From the NCBI RefSeq assembly GCF_002218045.2, contig NZ_AP018686.1, positions 992,001 to 1,056,000 on the forward strand: a DNA stretch of 64,000 bases, written 5' to 3'. The translations under genes and the position numbers were made by a program. Origin of the DNA: Vibrio rumoiensis. Its GTDB lineage: Bacteria > Pseudomonadota > Gammaproteobacteria > Enterobacterales > Vibrionaceae. Shown here piece by piece: positions 9,574 to 18,957 of this stretch (positions are counted from its first letter, which is position 1; each line of letters opens with the position of its first letter). A model generated the notes under the pieces. That model saw only the letters and a program-made list of their open reading frames with translations, did not search any database and was not told the origin of the DNA.

Positions 9574-9599
9574 TCAATAAACACTAATAAGAAAAGCAA

Positions 9600-9633
9600 A
9601 AGCTCAAATTTCCGATGGAATTTGAGCTTTTTT
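9600..9633 (+). terminator. Rho-independent terminator after the DUF748 gene
   Basis: An 11-bp perfect stem (9600-9610 with 9619-9629), an 8-base loop and a six-T run, 27 bases after the stop codon. Confidence 0.93.
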
Positions 9634-9704
9634 GTTTGAGCGAGAGAACATATTTGTACGGAAATATTTGTACCCAATTTCAGCTTGAACCGTTTATTAT
9701 ACGT

Positions 9705-9980
9705 TTACTCAAAAATTTCATAGTGACGTTCAACATTCACGGTTACTTTGCCCCAATGAGATGCTTTAACCCTTTTCTGGTGATACTCAAAAGCAACATT
9801 ATCCGTAAACTCCTCATAAACATCAAAGCGACAAGGGTTTACCACATTTTCTGTTACCCTAAACGTAATACAACCGGGCTCTTCAAGAGTCAGTCGTTTA
9901 TGATTTACCAATTCACTTTTTACTAATTTAAGCTCCGATTCAGGCACTAAAATAAAACCTTTTAATATTACTTTTGACAT
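9705..9980 (-). CDS. Antibiotic biosynthesis monooxygenase (ABM/YgiN-type) domain protein
   Basis: A small (91-residue) dimeric alpha-beta barrel protein of the ABM superfamily. The pattern is visible: LKGFILVPESELKLVKSELV, then EEPGCITFRV, the family hallmark NPCRFDVYEEFTDNVAFEYHQ and a final Trp-containing strand. Members include quinol monooxygenases and heme-degrading enzymes, but many have no known substrate. The ATG at 9980 is preferred because AGAGGG lies just before it. An ATG 21 bases upstream has no such site. It stands alone between convergent and co-directional neighbours. Confidence 0.75.
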   Translation of the reverse strand: MSKVILKGFILVPESELKLVKSELVNHKRLTLEEPGCITFRVTENVVNPCRFDVYEEFTDNVAFEYHQKRVKASHWGKVTVNVERHYEIFE

Positions 9981-10057
9981 AAACCCTCTCGTAATAAGCA
10001 TGCCTTGTTACAGTATAAACAACTCAATACCTAGGCCGCTGCAAACTACCTAAAACA

Positions 10058-10849
10058 CTAAACGTTAATTTTGCCTTTTAGATAGAGAACGCCTTTCCCT
10101 GAAATGACAATAGATTTTTCTAGGACGCGGCACTTCAGTACCCCACCTCTTTTTGAGGCTTGGTAAGCGACTAAATCGGACTTACCAAGCTTATCAGCCC
10201 AGTAAGGAGCCAACCCAGAATGAATAGAACCTGTCACTGGATCTTCATCACCACCGTTTGCAGGCCAAAAATAACGAGACACGAAATCATAATGATCAGA
10301 TTGAGCTGTGATGACCACATCGTAAGGCGCAAGCCGTTTCAATTGTTCTGACTCATACGTGACTTCCTGAACCTCTTGCTCACCGGTAAAGACGGCAAAG
10401 TATGCTTGCCTATTTTTGAGAACCTCAATAGGCGTTTTAGATAGCCCATCCAAAAGTGCTTTAGGAATAATAGAAACAACCTCTGGCTTTTGATTAGGAA
10501 ATGTCATTTCAATTTCATTCTGTGCATTAAGAATAACCGTTAAATTGCCCACTTCTCTGGTCATAAACTCAATTGAGTTATCGACACCAAGCTCATTAAA
10601 CAACACATAGGCAGAGGCCAAAGTTGCATGACCACAGAAGTCAATTTCAGTCAGCGGAGAAAACCAACGAATCTCGTATTGATGATCACCTACATTTTTT
10701 ATATAAGCAGTCTCTGACAGATTATTTTCAGCTGCAATATCTTGCATTAACTCATCCGGCAGCCAATCTTCAACAGGAATAACTGCGGCGGAATTACCTT
10801 TAAACTGTTGTTCGGTAAAAGTATCAACGACGAATATATCCATTTTCAC
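10058..10849 (-). CDS. PhzF-family isomerase-like protein
   Basis: PhzF/diaminopimelate-epimerase-fold protein. The N-terminal MDIFVVDTFTEQQFKGN motif, FCGHATLASAYVL and the later NGGDEDPVTGS signature are characteristic, with catalytic Glu in the ENNLSETAYI segment. The substrate is unknown for this subgroup, and it need not relate to phenazines. I chose a GTG start at 10849 because GGAG lies eight bases before it; an ATG two codons later is the alternative. Longer open reading upstream overlaps the kinase gene and lacks homology. The kinase gene upstream probably shares the transcript. Confidence 0.8.
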   Translation of the reverse strand: MKMDIFVVDTFTEQQFKGNSAAVIPVEDWLPDELMQDIAAENNLSETAYIKNVGDHQYEIRWFSPLTEIDFCGHATLASAYVLFNELGVDNSIEFMTREVGNLTVILNAQNEIEMTFPNQKPEVVSIIPKALLDGLSKTPIEVLKNRQAYFAVFTGEQEVQEVTYESEQLKRLAPYDVVITAQSDHYDFVSRYFWPANGGDEDPVTGSIHSGLAPYWADKLGKSDLVAYQASKRGGVLKCRVLEKSIVISGKGVLYLKGKINV

Positions 10850-10922
10850 GGTATGAACTCCATTTACTTGATAACGCTGCGTATGCAGAATTACTTTTGA
10901 ACGATTACTATAAAAAATGTAC

Positions 10923-11402
10923 TTATGTTGATTGTTGAACCCGTACAACATTTTCATTTGAAGCTGGGGGTTCAAACCAAGACCAGAACAAATCTAACAT
11001 TTCAGACGTCATTTCATAAGACTTGCCATTTAAGTCTGAATTGCGAGCAAATGCCCTTTGCTTACAAGTATCAAAGGAAACATCCAGATAATGAACCTCA
11101 CTCTTAATACCTACCTTCGTTGCCCAATCGGTAAAAGAGTCTCGGTCAGCTTTACGCCAAAAACCAAAATCAAAGATAACCGGCACACCAAGAGCAAAAA
11201 GTTGTAGTGCAGACTCTTTAAATAGCTCTTGGAGTATAGCCAAACGACGCTCGAAGACTTCACGTTCCATATGCTCGCCATATAAAGGGATCATCCATTC
11301 ATCAATAGAAAAACGAAAGGCTCCATGTTGATCGGCTAGCGCTTTGGAATACGTTGTTTTACCTGAGCCAATAAAACCACATACAAAATAGATTTTGGTC
11401 AT
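10923..11402 (-). CDS. P-loop ATPase/kinase of the AAA_33 type
   Basis: A 159-residue predicted small-molecule or nucleotide kinase. Walker A is GFIGSGKTT (residues 9-17), a SIDEW motif follows at about 32-36, and VPVIFDFGFW resembles the second substrate-binding strand of zeta-toxin/chloramphenicol phosphotransferase-type kinases. The start is supported by GAGGAATT before the ATG. No antitoxin gene is adjacent, so a toxin role is not supported. The substrate is unknown. It is followed closely by the PhzF gene. Confidence 0.75.
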   Translation of the reverse strand: MTKIYFVCGFIGSGKTTYSKALADQHGAFRFSIDEWMIPLYGEHMEREVFERRLAILQELFKESALQLFALGVPVIFDFGFWRKADRDSFTDWATKVGIKSEVHYLDVSFDTCKQRAFARNSDLNGKSYEMTSEMLDLFWSWFEPPASNENVVRVQQST

Positions 11403-11540
11403 AATTCCTCTTTCGCTTATAACAATCTAATCGGCGGAAAATTTCCATCTGGTTAATCTGTCGATCTTTCTATGTATCCCACAGCACGACAATTAAAGTC
11501 AAACTTCATATATTCCCAAAGCAGAAAGAATCCATTTACC

Positions 11541-11759
11541 TTACTTACCTGCTTCAACCATCTGAACTATCTTGGTCGCTTTTTCAAAATGATCGAGCTG
11601 ATGAGTTTGAATCCACCAGGTAGCCGCTTCCATTAGTAATTCTGGATCGTCATTTTTATTGGCGAAAAAAGCATAGAATGAGACTCCGACGTTTTCGCCT
11701 TTCTGAGCAATTTTTTTATGACAAACTGCGATAATTTTTTCTCTCAATGAATGTCGCAT
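11541..11759 (-). CDS. Small conserved protein, probably DUF6500 family
   Basis: A 72-residue soluble protein starting MRHSLREKIIAVCHKK, with a conserved-looking centre (GVSFYAFFANKNDDPELLMEAATWWIQ) and no catalytic motif that I can name. I recall this family as DUF6500, with moderate certainty. ATG 11759 is preferred over an ATG 36 bases upstream because GGAGG lies between them, about 11 bases before it. It follows a 36-residue membrane protein gene with a gap of about 28 bases, so the two are likely co-transcribed. Function unknown. Confidence 0.6.
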   Translation of the reverse strand: MRHSLREKIIAVCHKKIAQKGENVGVSFYAFFANKNDDPELLMEAATWWIQTHQLDHFEKATKIVQMVEAGK

Positions 11760-11787
11760 TACTGGACTATCCTCCGTTTCCATAGCA

Positions 11788-11898
11788 TTAACCAAATATT
11801 ACCACCAGCGCGAATACGACAAGTGCGATCACTGCAAACACTTTCATCGCCACTTTTAAATCACCACCGCCGTTTGGCGCTTGATTACAACACCCCAT
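11788..11898 (-). CDS. 36-residue small membrane protein
   Basis: A short gene encoding MGCCNQAPNGGGDLKVAM followed by a single hydrophobic helix of about 16 residues ending in VIFG. It is preceded by GAGGAG six bases before the ATG, a near-ideal ribosome site. It has a vicinal Cys pair at positions 3-4, then a Gly-rich linker and one transmembrane segment. The start and stop are clean and it leads directly into the DUF6500-like gene. I do not know its function. The Cys pair could bind metal or be acylated, which is a guess. Confidence 0.7.
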   Translation of the reverse strand: MGCCNQAPNGGGDLKVAMKVFAVIALVVFALVVIFG

Positions 11899-12006
11899 TG
11901 TTTTCTCCTCTTAAAATAAAAGCTTTACCCTCTTACCTTTACGCTTAAAGCGCGCGGATAAAATGATAAAGCTTCCTGTTACTAGAAGGTCAATGCGTGT
12001 GTTGAG

Positions 12007-14382
12007 TTATTTTCTTAATGCATTGAGCTTCGCTTGAGTGATCCCAAAGATGCTGCCTACTGGGTAGGTAAAATCATCTTCAAGTTCACCAGCCGGTTTA
12101 CCCATGAAGATTTCTAGCGCTTGAGTGACATGCTCAATTGCCCAAATGTGAAACTCGCCTTTTTGTACTGCTTCGACAATGTCTTTGCGCAGCATAAGGT
12201 TATGCACATTGGATTGCGGAATGATCACGCCTTGAGTGGCGGTTCTGCCTTTGATTTTGCAGACATCAAAAAAGCCTTCAATTTTTTCATTCACGCCACC
12301 AATCGGTTGTGATTCACCAAACTGATTCATTGAACCGGTAATCGCGATATCTTGCCGTAGGGGTAATTTAGAGAATGCCGAAACAATCGCGCATACTTCG
12401 GCCATTGAGGCGCTGTCACCATCGACGCCACCATAAGATTGTTCAAAGGTAATATGGGTAGTCAGTGGAATTTTGGCACTGCGACCTAAAATTGAAGCTA
12501 GGTAAGCAGATAAAATCATTACCCCTTTGGAGTGAATGCTGCCACCAAGATCGACATTGCGTTCTATATCCAAAATTTCACCATCACCAAACGCGGTAGT
12601 GGCAGTAATTCGGTTAGGCGCGCCAAACATGTGATCGCTGGTTGACAGCACCGACAAGGCATTAACAACTCCGATTGCACTGCCTTCCGTTTTGATTAAT
12701 GTGGTGCCATTGGTGAAGGTTTCCATGACATTATCTTGCAAGCGATTCACTCGCATCTCTTGGCTTTTCAGTGCTTGCTCGACATGAGAAGCACGAATCA
12801 AGCTCGATTTCGCGCCACGTGCCACATAATTCGATTCACGCAATAAATTAGCGATATGCGCCGAATGCAGCGAGAGCTTATTCTGATCACCCGCGGTACG
12901 AGAACTGTGTTCGATGATTTTAGCGATCGCTTTTTTATCGCAATGCAGCATGTTGTTGTCATGCACAATGCTGGAAATAAAGCGTGCATAATGCATTTCC
13001 GCTTCCGGAGTACGCTTCATTTCATCTTCAAAATCGGCAGTCACACGGAACAGTTCGCTGAACTCAGGATCGTAATGCTGCAATAGTTGGTAGGTGCGAT
13101 AATCACCAAACAAAATGATTTTCACATCCAGTGGAATAGGCTCAGGATCCAGTGACACCGCCCCGGTTAATGTGACTTCTTTTTCTAATGAGGTAAGGCT
13201 CAACTGACGAGCTCGCAAGGCGCGTTTAATGCCATCCCACACGTAAGGCTGTTCCAGTACTTTAATGGCATCCATCAATAATACACCGCCATTGGCTTTA
13301 TGCATGCTGCCGGCGCGAATTAATGAGAAATCGGTAAAGACCGTGCCTTTATAGGTCGCGGTTTCCACACAACCAAATAACGAATGGTAGTTAGGGTTAT
13401 CTTCCACAATGATTGGGAAGGTATCTTTTGCCTGGCTCACTAATACGTTAATGGTGTAGCGGCGTGGCAATTTGCTGTCTAATGACGCAGAGGCGATTTC
13501 ATTTTGTTCATTGGATTCTTGTAAAAACTGATCAACATTTTCCACCACATCTTTTTGCAGGTCAGTTAAATATTGCTTAATTTCAGGATACTTGGAGTAG
13601 CTTTTCTTCAAGGCCTTAATCAGGTGAGAAAATACTTCTAATGCGGTTTCATCATTCAGCTTTTTCATTTTTTCACTAAATGACTCTTCCCACTCAGTAA
13701 GTTGACGAATCATGCCTCGCAGCTGAATTTCTAACGCATCGATAGTGCTGTGAAACTTATCTTGATCTTTTTTACTTAACTCTGAAAATGACTCTTCAGT
13801 GTGCACTTCTTCTTCATTTTGCATGGCGATAAATTCATAATCACCTTGCAACGTTATCGTGAGGCTCACTCTTTTTTCTTTCGCTTCTTTGCTGATTTCT
13901 TCCAGCGCTGATTGCTGCTTTTGATTAAGCTGATTTTTAAGCTTTTCCGAACGCGTGAAATACACTTCATTATCAAACGCCAATGGAATCGCTTTGACTA
14001 ATTTTGCTAATAGTTTTTCCATATCTTGGCGAAATGCTTTGCCAATCCCACTGGGTAGTTTCAAAACATTGGGGCGGCGAATATCTTCAAAATTGGCCAC
14101 ATAACACCAATCAAAGACTTGCATATCATCGGGTTTATGACGGTTTAAATAACGCAAGATCATGGTACGTTTGCCTAAACCATTTTGCCCAGTCGCGTAT
14201 ATGTTGTAACCCTTATCTTTTATCGACATCGCAAATTCAACCGCTTTTTGCGCACGTTCTTGACCCACAATTTCATCAATCGGTGGGATATCTTTGGTCG
14301 ATTTACAAGGCAGCTGTTCGAGATCTGCTGGGTGATATAGCTTGTCGCTTGATAAGCCTAGGGAGGAAGAATACATCGTCAT
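12007..14382 (-). CDS. Lon-type (S16) ATP-dependent protease, LonB/YcbZ-like
   Basis: A 791-residue AAA+ protease of the LonB/YcbZ type. Walker A (GQNGLGKRT) is near residue 65. A long coiled-coil insertion follows (roughly residues 150-270), then the second part of the AAA module (GGVLLMDAIKVLEQP) and a C-terminal Lon protease domain. That domain carries the Ser of GDSASMAEV and the Lys of GGVNEKIEGF forming the Ser-Lys dyad. It lacks the Lon N-terminal substrate domain. ATG 14382 follows AGGGA by seven bases. A TTG two codons upstream is less likely. Substrates are unknown. Confidence 0.88.
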   Translation of the reverse strand: MTMYSSSLGLSSDKLYHPADLEQLPCKSTKDIPPIDEIVGQERAQKAVEFAMSIKDKGYNIYATGQNGLGKRTMILRYLNRHKPDDMQVFDWCYVANFEDIRRPNVLKLPSGIGKAFRQDMEKLLAKLVKAIPLAFDNEVYFTRSEKLKNQLNQKQQSALEEISKEAKEKRVSLTITLQGDYEFIAMQNEEEVHTEESFSELSKKDQDKFHSTIDALEIQLRGMIRQLTEWEESFSEKMKKLNDETALEVFSHLIKALKKSYSKYPEIKQYLTDLQKDVVENVDQFLQESNEQNEIASASLDSKLPRRYTINVLVSQAKDTFPIIVEDNPNYHSLFGCVETATYKGTVFTDFSLIRAGSMHKANGGVLLMDAIKVLEQPYVWDGIKRALRARQLSLTSLEKEVTLTGAVSLDPEPIPLDVKIILFGDYRTYQLLQHYDPEFSELFRVTADFEDEMKRTPEAEMHYARFISSIVHDNNMLHCDKKAIAKIIEHSSRTAGDQNKLSLHSAHIANLLRESNYVARGAKSSLIRASHVEQALKSQEMRVNRLQDNVMETFTNGTTLIKTEGSAIGVVNALSVLSTSDHMFGAPNRITATTAFGDGEILDIERNVDLGGSIHSKGVMILSAYLASILGRSAKIPLTTHITFEQSYGGVDGDSASMAEVCAIVSAFSKLPLRQDIAITGSMNQFGESQPIGGVNEKIEGFFDVCKIKGRTATQGVIIPQSNVHNLMLRKDIVEAVQKGEFHIWAIEHVTQALEIFMGKPAGELEDDFTYPVGSIFGITQAKLNALRK

Positions 14383-14669
14383 AAGCAATCCCTACTTAGT
14401 TTGTTGATTAAAAGGTTAATCAATCCTTAACATCCAGAATAGCCGATTTTTGTTTCGATTTGAGTGATTTAAATGCCTTTGCAGTCTGTTCGCTCATAAA
14501 ACGAGCAGTAATGCATTCTATTTTTAACCTGTAGATTAAGTAATTAAACAAAATTTTCGAACAAGCCGCTCAAATATTTCTTGCTGTGAACTTGATCGCT
14601 TCTGATAGAGTCACCATATAGATAAGACTTAAAGCACTTTTGCTTGCCGCTTTCATTAGGAATAAAAGA

Positions 14670-15326
14670 ATGACTCACCCAATTATCAAAGATTTAGAAT
14701 CTCGCTATACAGCAAAAAGCTATGACTCGAGCAAAAAAGTCTCTCAAGAAGACATGAAAGTTTTAATGGATGCAATTCGTTTATCGGCTTCGTCTATTAA
14801 CTCACAGCCTTGGAAATTCATCGTATTAGAAAGTGATGCCGCTAAACAAAGAATGGATAACACTTTCGCAAATAAATTCCAATTTAACCAACCACATGTG
14901 ACTTCAGCCTCTCATATTATCTTATTTGCTCATAACCCAGCTTATACTAAAGCTGACTATGACAAAGTGGTCGATCAATACGTCCGTGATGGCCGTGTTA
15001 GCGAAGAAAACCGCGAACAAGCTTACAGCAGCTTCCCTTTTGTTGGTTTAAATACCGATGAAAATGGCCGTAATGCGGATTGGACTAAATCACAAACTTA
15101 CCTTGCTTTAGGTAATGCTTTGCATGTACTGGCTCGTTTAGGCATTGACTCAACCACGATGGAAGGCGTGGATTCTGAGCTTATCAGCAAAGAATTCGAA
15201 GCAGAATTAGGCGGTTACGAATGTCATGTTGCTCTAGCAATTGGTTATCACAACCCTGAAGAAGATTACAATGCTAAGCTACCTAAATCTCGCCTAGCAG
15301 CAGAAGAAGTGGTCATCACTTTATAA
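14670..15326 (+). CDS. nfsB: Oxygen-insensitive NAD(P)H nitroreductase NfsB
   Basis: FMN-dependent nitroreductase/dihydropteridine reductase. The 218 residues match E. coli NfsB (217). Conserved features include the N-terminal RYTAKSYD (FMN phosphate contact), SASSINSQPWKF and the C-terminal LPKSRLAAEEVV. ATG 14670 is chosen because AGGAATAAA precedes it. An in-frame start 30 bases upstream would add an unrelated leader. It is a single-gene unit with its own terminator. Confidence 0.9.
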   Translation: MTHPIIKDLESRYTAKSYDSSKKVSQEDMKVLMDAIRLSASSINSQPWKFIVLESDAAKQRMDNTFANKFQFNQPHVTSASHIILFAHNPAYTKADYDKVVDQYVRDGRVSEENREQAYSSFPFVGLNTDENGRNADWTKSQTYLALGNALHVLARLGIDSTTMEGVDSELISKEFEAELGGYECHVALAIGYHNPEEDYNAKLPKSRLAAEEVVITL

Positions 15327-15362
15327 GTCTCAACCTTATTCAGTACGGGTCACACTCTTAAT

Positions 15363-15391
15363 AAAAGGCAGCTCTCCGCTGCCTTTTCTAT
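15363..15391. terminator. Terminator after nfsB
   Basis: A 10-bp perfect stem (15363-15372 with 15378-15387), five-base loop, flanked by A's on one side and T's on the other. It works on the + strand after nfsB. Confidence 0.9.
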
Positions 15392-15499
15392 TTTGCACGA
15401 TCAAGGCCGACAATTTCTGTCACAATCACTTTTGTTCATTTCCATCAGCCTCTATACTGCATACAACCTCAATAATGTATTGATAATAAAGCAGGAAGC

Positions 15500-18331
15500 A
15501 TGGATATTTACTCCCAACTTGAGCACGCACTGGCTAAGCGAATACATTCCGAACGTATTATTTCTCAGCAAGATAAGCGCCTGGCCTATGGTACGGATGC
15601 CAGTTTTTATCGTCTAGTGCCCAAGTTAGTCTTAAGGTTAAAAGATTTAGAAGAAGTCTTGTATGCCATGCGCTGCTGTCGAACACTGGAGCTGCCATTC
15701 ACTTTTCGCGCTGCAGGCACCAGCTTATCAGGCCAAGCGGTTTCAGATTCTGTTCTCATTACGCTTACCGACGATTGGCGCACTCATCACATTCATGACA
15801 ATGGCCAAAAGATCACATTACAACCGGGGGTAATTGGTGCCGATGCCAATAAATACCTTGCCCCTTTTGCGCGTAAGATAGGCCCAGATCCCGCTTCAAT
15901 TAATGCGTGTAAGATCGGAGGGATTGCGGCAAATAATTCCAGTGGGATGTGCTGTGGTACTGCGCAAAACTCTTATCAAACTTTAGAGAGCATGAAAATT
16001 GTATTTGCTAATGGCTCTATTTTAGATACCGGCAATCCAAACAGTATTGAGGCTTTTCGAAAATCGAATACGAAATTTATCAGCCAAATCGGCGCGCTTG
16101 CTCAAATGACCAAAGCCAATCATGAACTGGCCCATCTGATCCAACATAAGTACCGTTTAAAAAACACGACAGGCTATTCAATTAATGCCCTCGTCGATTT
16201 CAGCGACCCAATCCAAATTATTCAGCATTTAATGATCGGCTCGGAAGGTACCTTAGGTTTTATTGCCGAAATCACCTACAACACGGTCGAAGAGCACGCG
16301 CATAAAGCTTCAGCATTATTGGTATTTGAAGATATTGAACAAGCCAGCCAGGCCGTCACAGTATTGTCTAACTCTCCGGTCGCCGCAGTTGAAATGATGG
16401 ATGGACGTTCGCTACGTTCAGTGGCCAATAAACCGGGCATGCCGTCCTTTATCCAAGATTTAACCCTTGAAGCGGCGGCATTACTCATTGAATCTCACGC
16501 TCATGATTCAGAAGCCCTTCAAAAGCAATGCGATACAATTTTAGATCGCTTAGTCGATTTTAAAATTATTGAATCGATCCCTTTTACTTCTGAAGCTAAA
16601 ACGGTTGCCGAATTATGGGATATTCGTAAAGGTTTATTTCCAGCCGTCGGTGCGGTAAGAGAAGCCGGCACGACCGTCATTATTGAAGATGTCGCCTTTC
16701 CCGTTGAACACTTAGCGCAAGGCGTGCGTGAACTTCAACAATTGTTTGAAAAATACCATTACGATGAAGGGATTATTTTCGGCCATGCGCTCGATGGCAA
16801 TTTACACTTTGTCTTTACCCAAGGCTTTGAACAACAAACCGAGATTGATCGCTATGGTCAATTTATGGATGAAGTAACACAATTAGTTGCCGTGAAATAC
16901 CAAGGCTCATTAAAAGCTGAACATGGTACTGGGCGTAACATGGCACCGTATGTTGAGCTTGAATGGGGGAAAGAAGGTTATCGCTTAATGCAAGAAATTA
17001 AGCAATTGTTTGACCCTCAAGGTTTACTCAACCCTGGCGTAATCATCAATGACAATCCACATGCGCATTTAAGCAATCTTAAACCCATGCCGAAAGCCGA
17101 CGAGTTGGTCGACCGCTGCATTGAATGTGGTTTTTGTGAGCCAGTTTGTCCTTCGCGAACGTTAAGCTTATCGCCTCGCCAACGCATTGTGTTATATCGA
17201 GAGTTACAGCAACAAAAACGAGACGGTAAACCGACTGCTGCAGAACTTGAAAAGCTCTTTAATTATCAGGGGATTGAGACTTGTGCTGCTACGGGATTAT
17301 GTGAGCAGCGCTGCCCTGTCGGGATCAATACTGGCGATTTGATTAAGAAATTACGCTCCGAACGCCATGTAGGTAAAACGCCCTTAATTGCTCGTTGGAC
17401 TCACGATCACTTCAGTACTTCGGCAAAATGGGTGAAACAAGGGCTCACCATTAATCACATTATCTCTAAATTATTGCCCAATATACTGATAGAAAAAGTG
17501 GCGAATGGTACACGTCGATTAAGCGGTAATCGCTTACCTTTATGGTTACCTGAAATTCCCGAGGCCAATCACCACAAGCTGCCGATGGATACTCAAAAGC
17601 AAGCCCAACAAGATCTCTTTAAAATTGCTGATGTTCAGCATCGTAAAGTGGTTTACTTTCCATCTTGTATTAGTAGAACGGCCACATCAAAAAATAGTAA
17701 GCAGTCACTAACAGAAGTAACGATGTCTCTGCTCAACAAAGCGGGTTTTGACATTATTTTACCGAAAGATTTGAGCAATCAATGCTGTGGAATGCCTTAT
17801 AAAAGCAAAGGGTTGGACAAACTTGGTGACAGTAAAGCAAAAGATTTAGAGGCGAGTTTATGGCAAGCAAGCCATCAAGGTTTATATCCAATATTAATGG
17901 ATACCAGCCCATGTGTGAAACAAAGCCAAGCGCAGTTTACCAAACCACTGAATATTTTTGAGCCTTCTGAATTTGTGATGAAGCATGTGACGCCTCATCT
18001 AACCATTACACCACTCAATGAAACGGTGATGCTCCATGTGACTTGCAGTACCAGAACGTTGGGGTTAGAAAGTACCATGGTTGAACTGGCTCAACGTTGC
18101 GCAAAAAAAGTCATCACTCCCGAACACATCCAATGCTGTGGTTGGGCGGGCGATAAGGGTTTTAATACACCCGAATTAAACGCAGCAGCCTTAGCCCCGC
18201 TAAAACAGCAAGTACCTGTTCATTGCAGTCGCGGTTTTAGTAACAGCTTAACCTGTGAAATAGGGCTTTCCCATCATAGTGGTGTGCCTTATCAGTCGAT
18301 TTTGTACTTGGTGGATGAGGCGACAAGGTGA
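15500..18331 (+). CDS. FAD/FeS D-lactate dehydrogenase, Dld-II type
   Basis: A 943-residue flavoprotein fused to an iron-sulfur module that probably oxidises D-lactate (or another 2-hydroxy acid) into the quinone pool. The FAD_binding_4 domain spans about residues 35-260 (TFRAAGTSLSGQAVS, GGIAANNSSGMCCG). The flavin C-terminal domain includes GHALDGNLHFVF and LKAEHGTGRNMAP. Two 4Fe-4S groups follow (CIECGFCEPVCP near 540, CAATGLCEQRCP). The C-terminal part carries two CCG-type motifs (NQCCGMPY and IQCCGWAGD). This layout is that of Shewanella Dld-II rather than the longer YdiJ. The start is preceded by AGGAAGC. Confidence 0.82.
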   Translation: MDIYSQLEHALAKRIHSERIISQQDKRLAYGTDASFYRLVPKLVLRLKDLEEVLYAMRCCRTLELPFTFRAAGTSLSGQAVSDSVLITLTDDWRTHHIHDNGQKITLQPGVIGADANKYLAPFARKIGPDPASINACKIGGIAANNSSGMCCGTAQNSYQTLESMKIVFANGSILDTGNPNSIEAFRKSNTKFISQIGALAQMTKANHELAHLIQHKYRLKNTTGYSINALVDFSDPIQIIQHLMIGSEGTLGFIAEITYNTVEEHAHKASALLVFEDIEQASQAVTVLSNSPVAAVEMMDGRSLRSVANKPGMPSFIQDLTLEAAALLIESHAHDSEALQKQCDTILDRLVDFKIIESIPFTSEAKTVAELWDIRKGLFPAVGAVREAGTTVIIEDVAFPVEHLAQGVRELQQLFEKYHYDEGIIFGHALDGNLHFVFTQGFEQQTEIDRYGQFMDEVTQLVAVKYQGSLKAEHGTGRNMAPYVELEWGKEGYRLMQEIKQLFDPQGLLNPGVIINDNPHAHLSNLKPMPKADELVDRCIECGFCEPVCPSRTLSLSPRQRIVLYRELQQQKRDGKPTAAELEKLFNYQGIETCAATGLCEQRCPVGINTGDLIKKLRSERHVGKTPLIARWTHDHFSTSAKWVKQGLTINHIISKLLPNILIEKVANGTRRLSGNRLPLWLPEIPEANHHKLPMDTQKQAQQDLFKIADVQHRKVVYFPSCISRTATSKNSKQSLTEVTMSLLNKAGFDIILPKDLSNQCCGMPYKSKGLDKLGDSKAKDLEASLWQASHQGLYPILMDTSPCVKQSQAQFTKPLNIFEPSEFVMKHVTPHLTITPLNETVMLHVTCSTRTLGLESTMVELAQRCAKKVITPEHIQCCGWAGDKGFNTPELNAAALAPLKQQVPVHCSRGFSNSLTCEIGLSHHSGVPYQSILYLVDEATR

Positions 18332-18500
18332 GGTATTTTCACTTTACATTCACTATCGGAGATTATTCTCCACTGCAAATATATTACTATTTGCCAGCAA
18401 CCGTTGCCTATTAGGTATATTATTATTCAGCGTGCTATACTCCGCCCTCGCGTAATTTGACGCAATCTACTGATTTAATTTTAGAGTATATGGTAAACAC

Positions 18501-18857
18501 ATGAGCCAACAAAACGAACTACAACAACTTAATAACCGACTCGATAAGTGTCGCCATAAGCTAGAAGCGGCTCAAAAACGAGCCGATAAAGCGATGATCT
18601 ATCAGTTTGAAACTGAAATTAATCAAATCAGCAAAAAAATCGCTCAACTTAACCATAAAAAAAGCTACGACTTGAACAAAGAGCGTAAAGCTTTATTGGC
18701 TATGCCATTTATCCGCGCACTCACCAAAGAAGAGAAAGCGGATCAAGGCAAACTAAAAAAATCAGTAAAAGGTTTAGTCATTGTGCATCCTTTAACCAAA
18801 ATTGGTAAGGAGCTAAAATTAGAAGAAATGACTGGCTTTGCTCCTACAGAGTTTTAA
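18501..18857 (+). CDS. yibL: YibL-family ribosome-associated protein
   Basis: A 118-residue basic protein with an N-terminal coiled coil (about residues 3-60). Its C-terminal half carries the family pattern MPFIRALTKEEKADQGKLKK, then GLVIVHPLTKIGKELKLEEM and TGF, which is closely like E. coli YibL. YibL co-fractionates with the ribosome and its role is not established. It is a single-gene unit followed by a terminator. TATACT at about 18435 is a candidate -10, without a convincing -35. Confidence 0.85.
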   Translation: MSQQNELQQLNNRLDKCRHKLEAAQKRADKAMIYQFETEINQISKKIAQLNHKKSYDLNKERKALLAMPFIRALTKEEKADQGKLKKSVKGLVIVHPLTKIGKELKLEEMTGFAPTEF

Positions 18858-18882
18858 GTTCGTCAAATCTAACTAACACCGT

Positions 18883-18918
18883 AAAGGATGGTAAGACTCA
18901 AGTTTATCATCCTTTTTT
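18883..18918 (+). terminator. Terminator after yibL
   Basis: AAAGGATG pairs with CATCCTTT across a mostly paired inner stretch, followed by a six-T run. Confidence 0.85.
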
Positions 18919-18957
18919 ATGTCTTATTTTCACCTAGAAACAAGAAAGCCATCCATC

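Noticed and set aside
9615..9926. Open frame on the + strand opposite the ABM gene
   Set aside because: It overlaps the ABM gene and starts inside the DUF748 terminator; the minus-strand ABM pattern is clear.
10923..11402. Zeta-toxin of a toxin-antitoxin pair
   Set aside because: The P-loop kinase fold is compatible, but no antitoxin gene is next to it and the neighbour is a PhzF protein.
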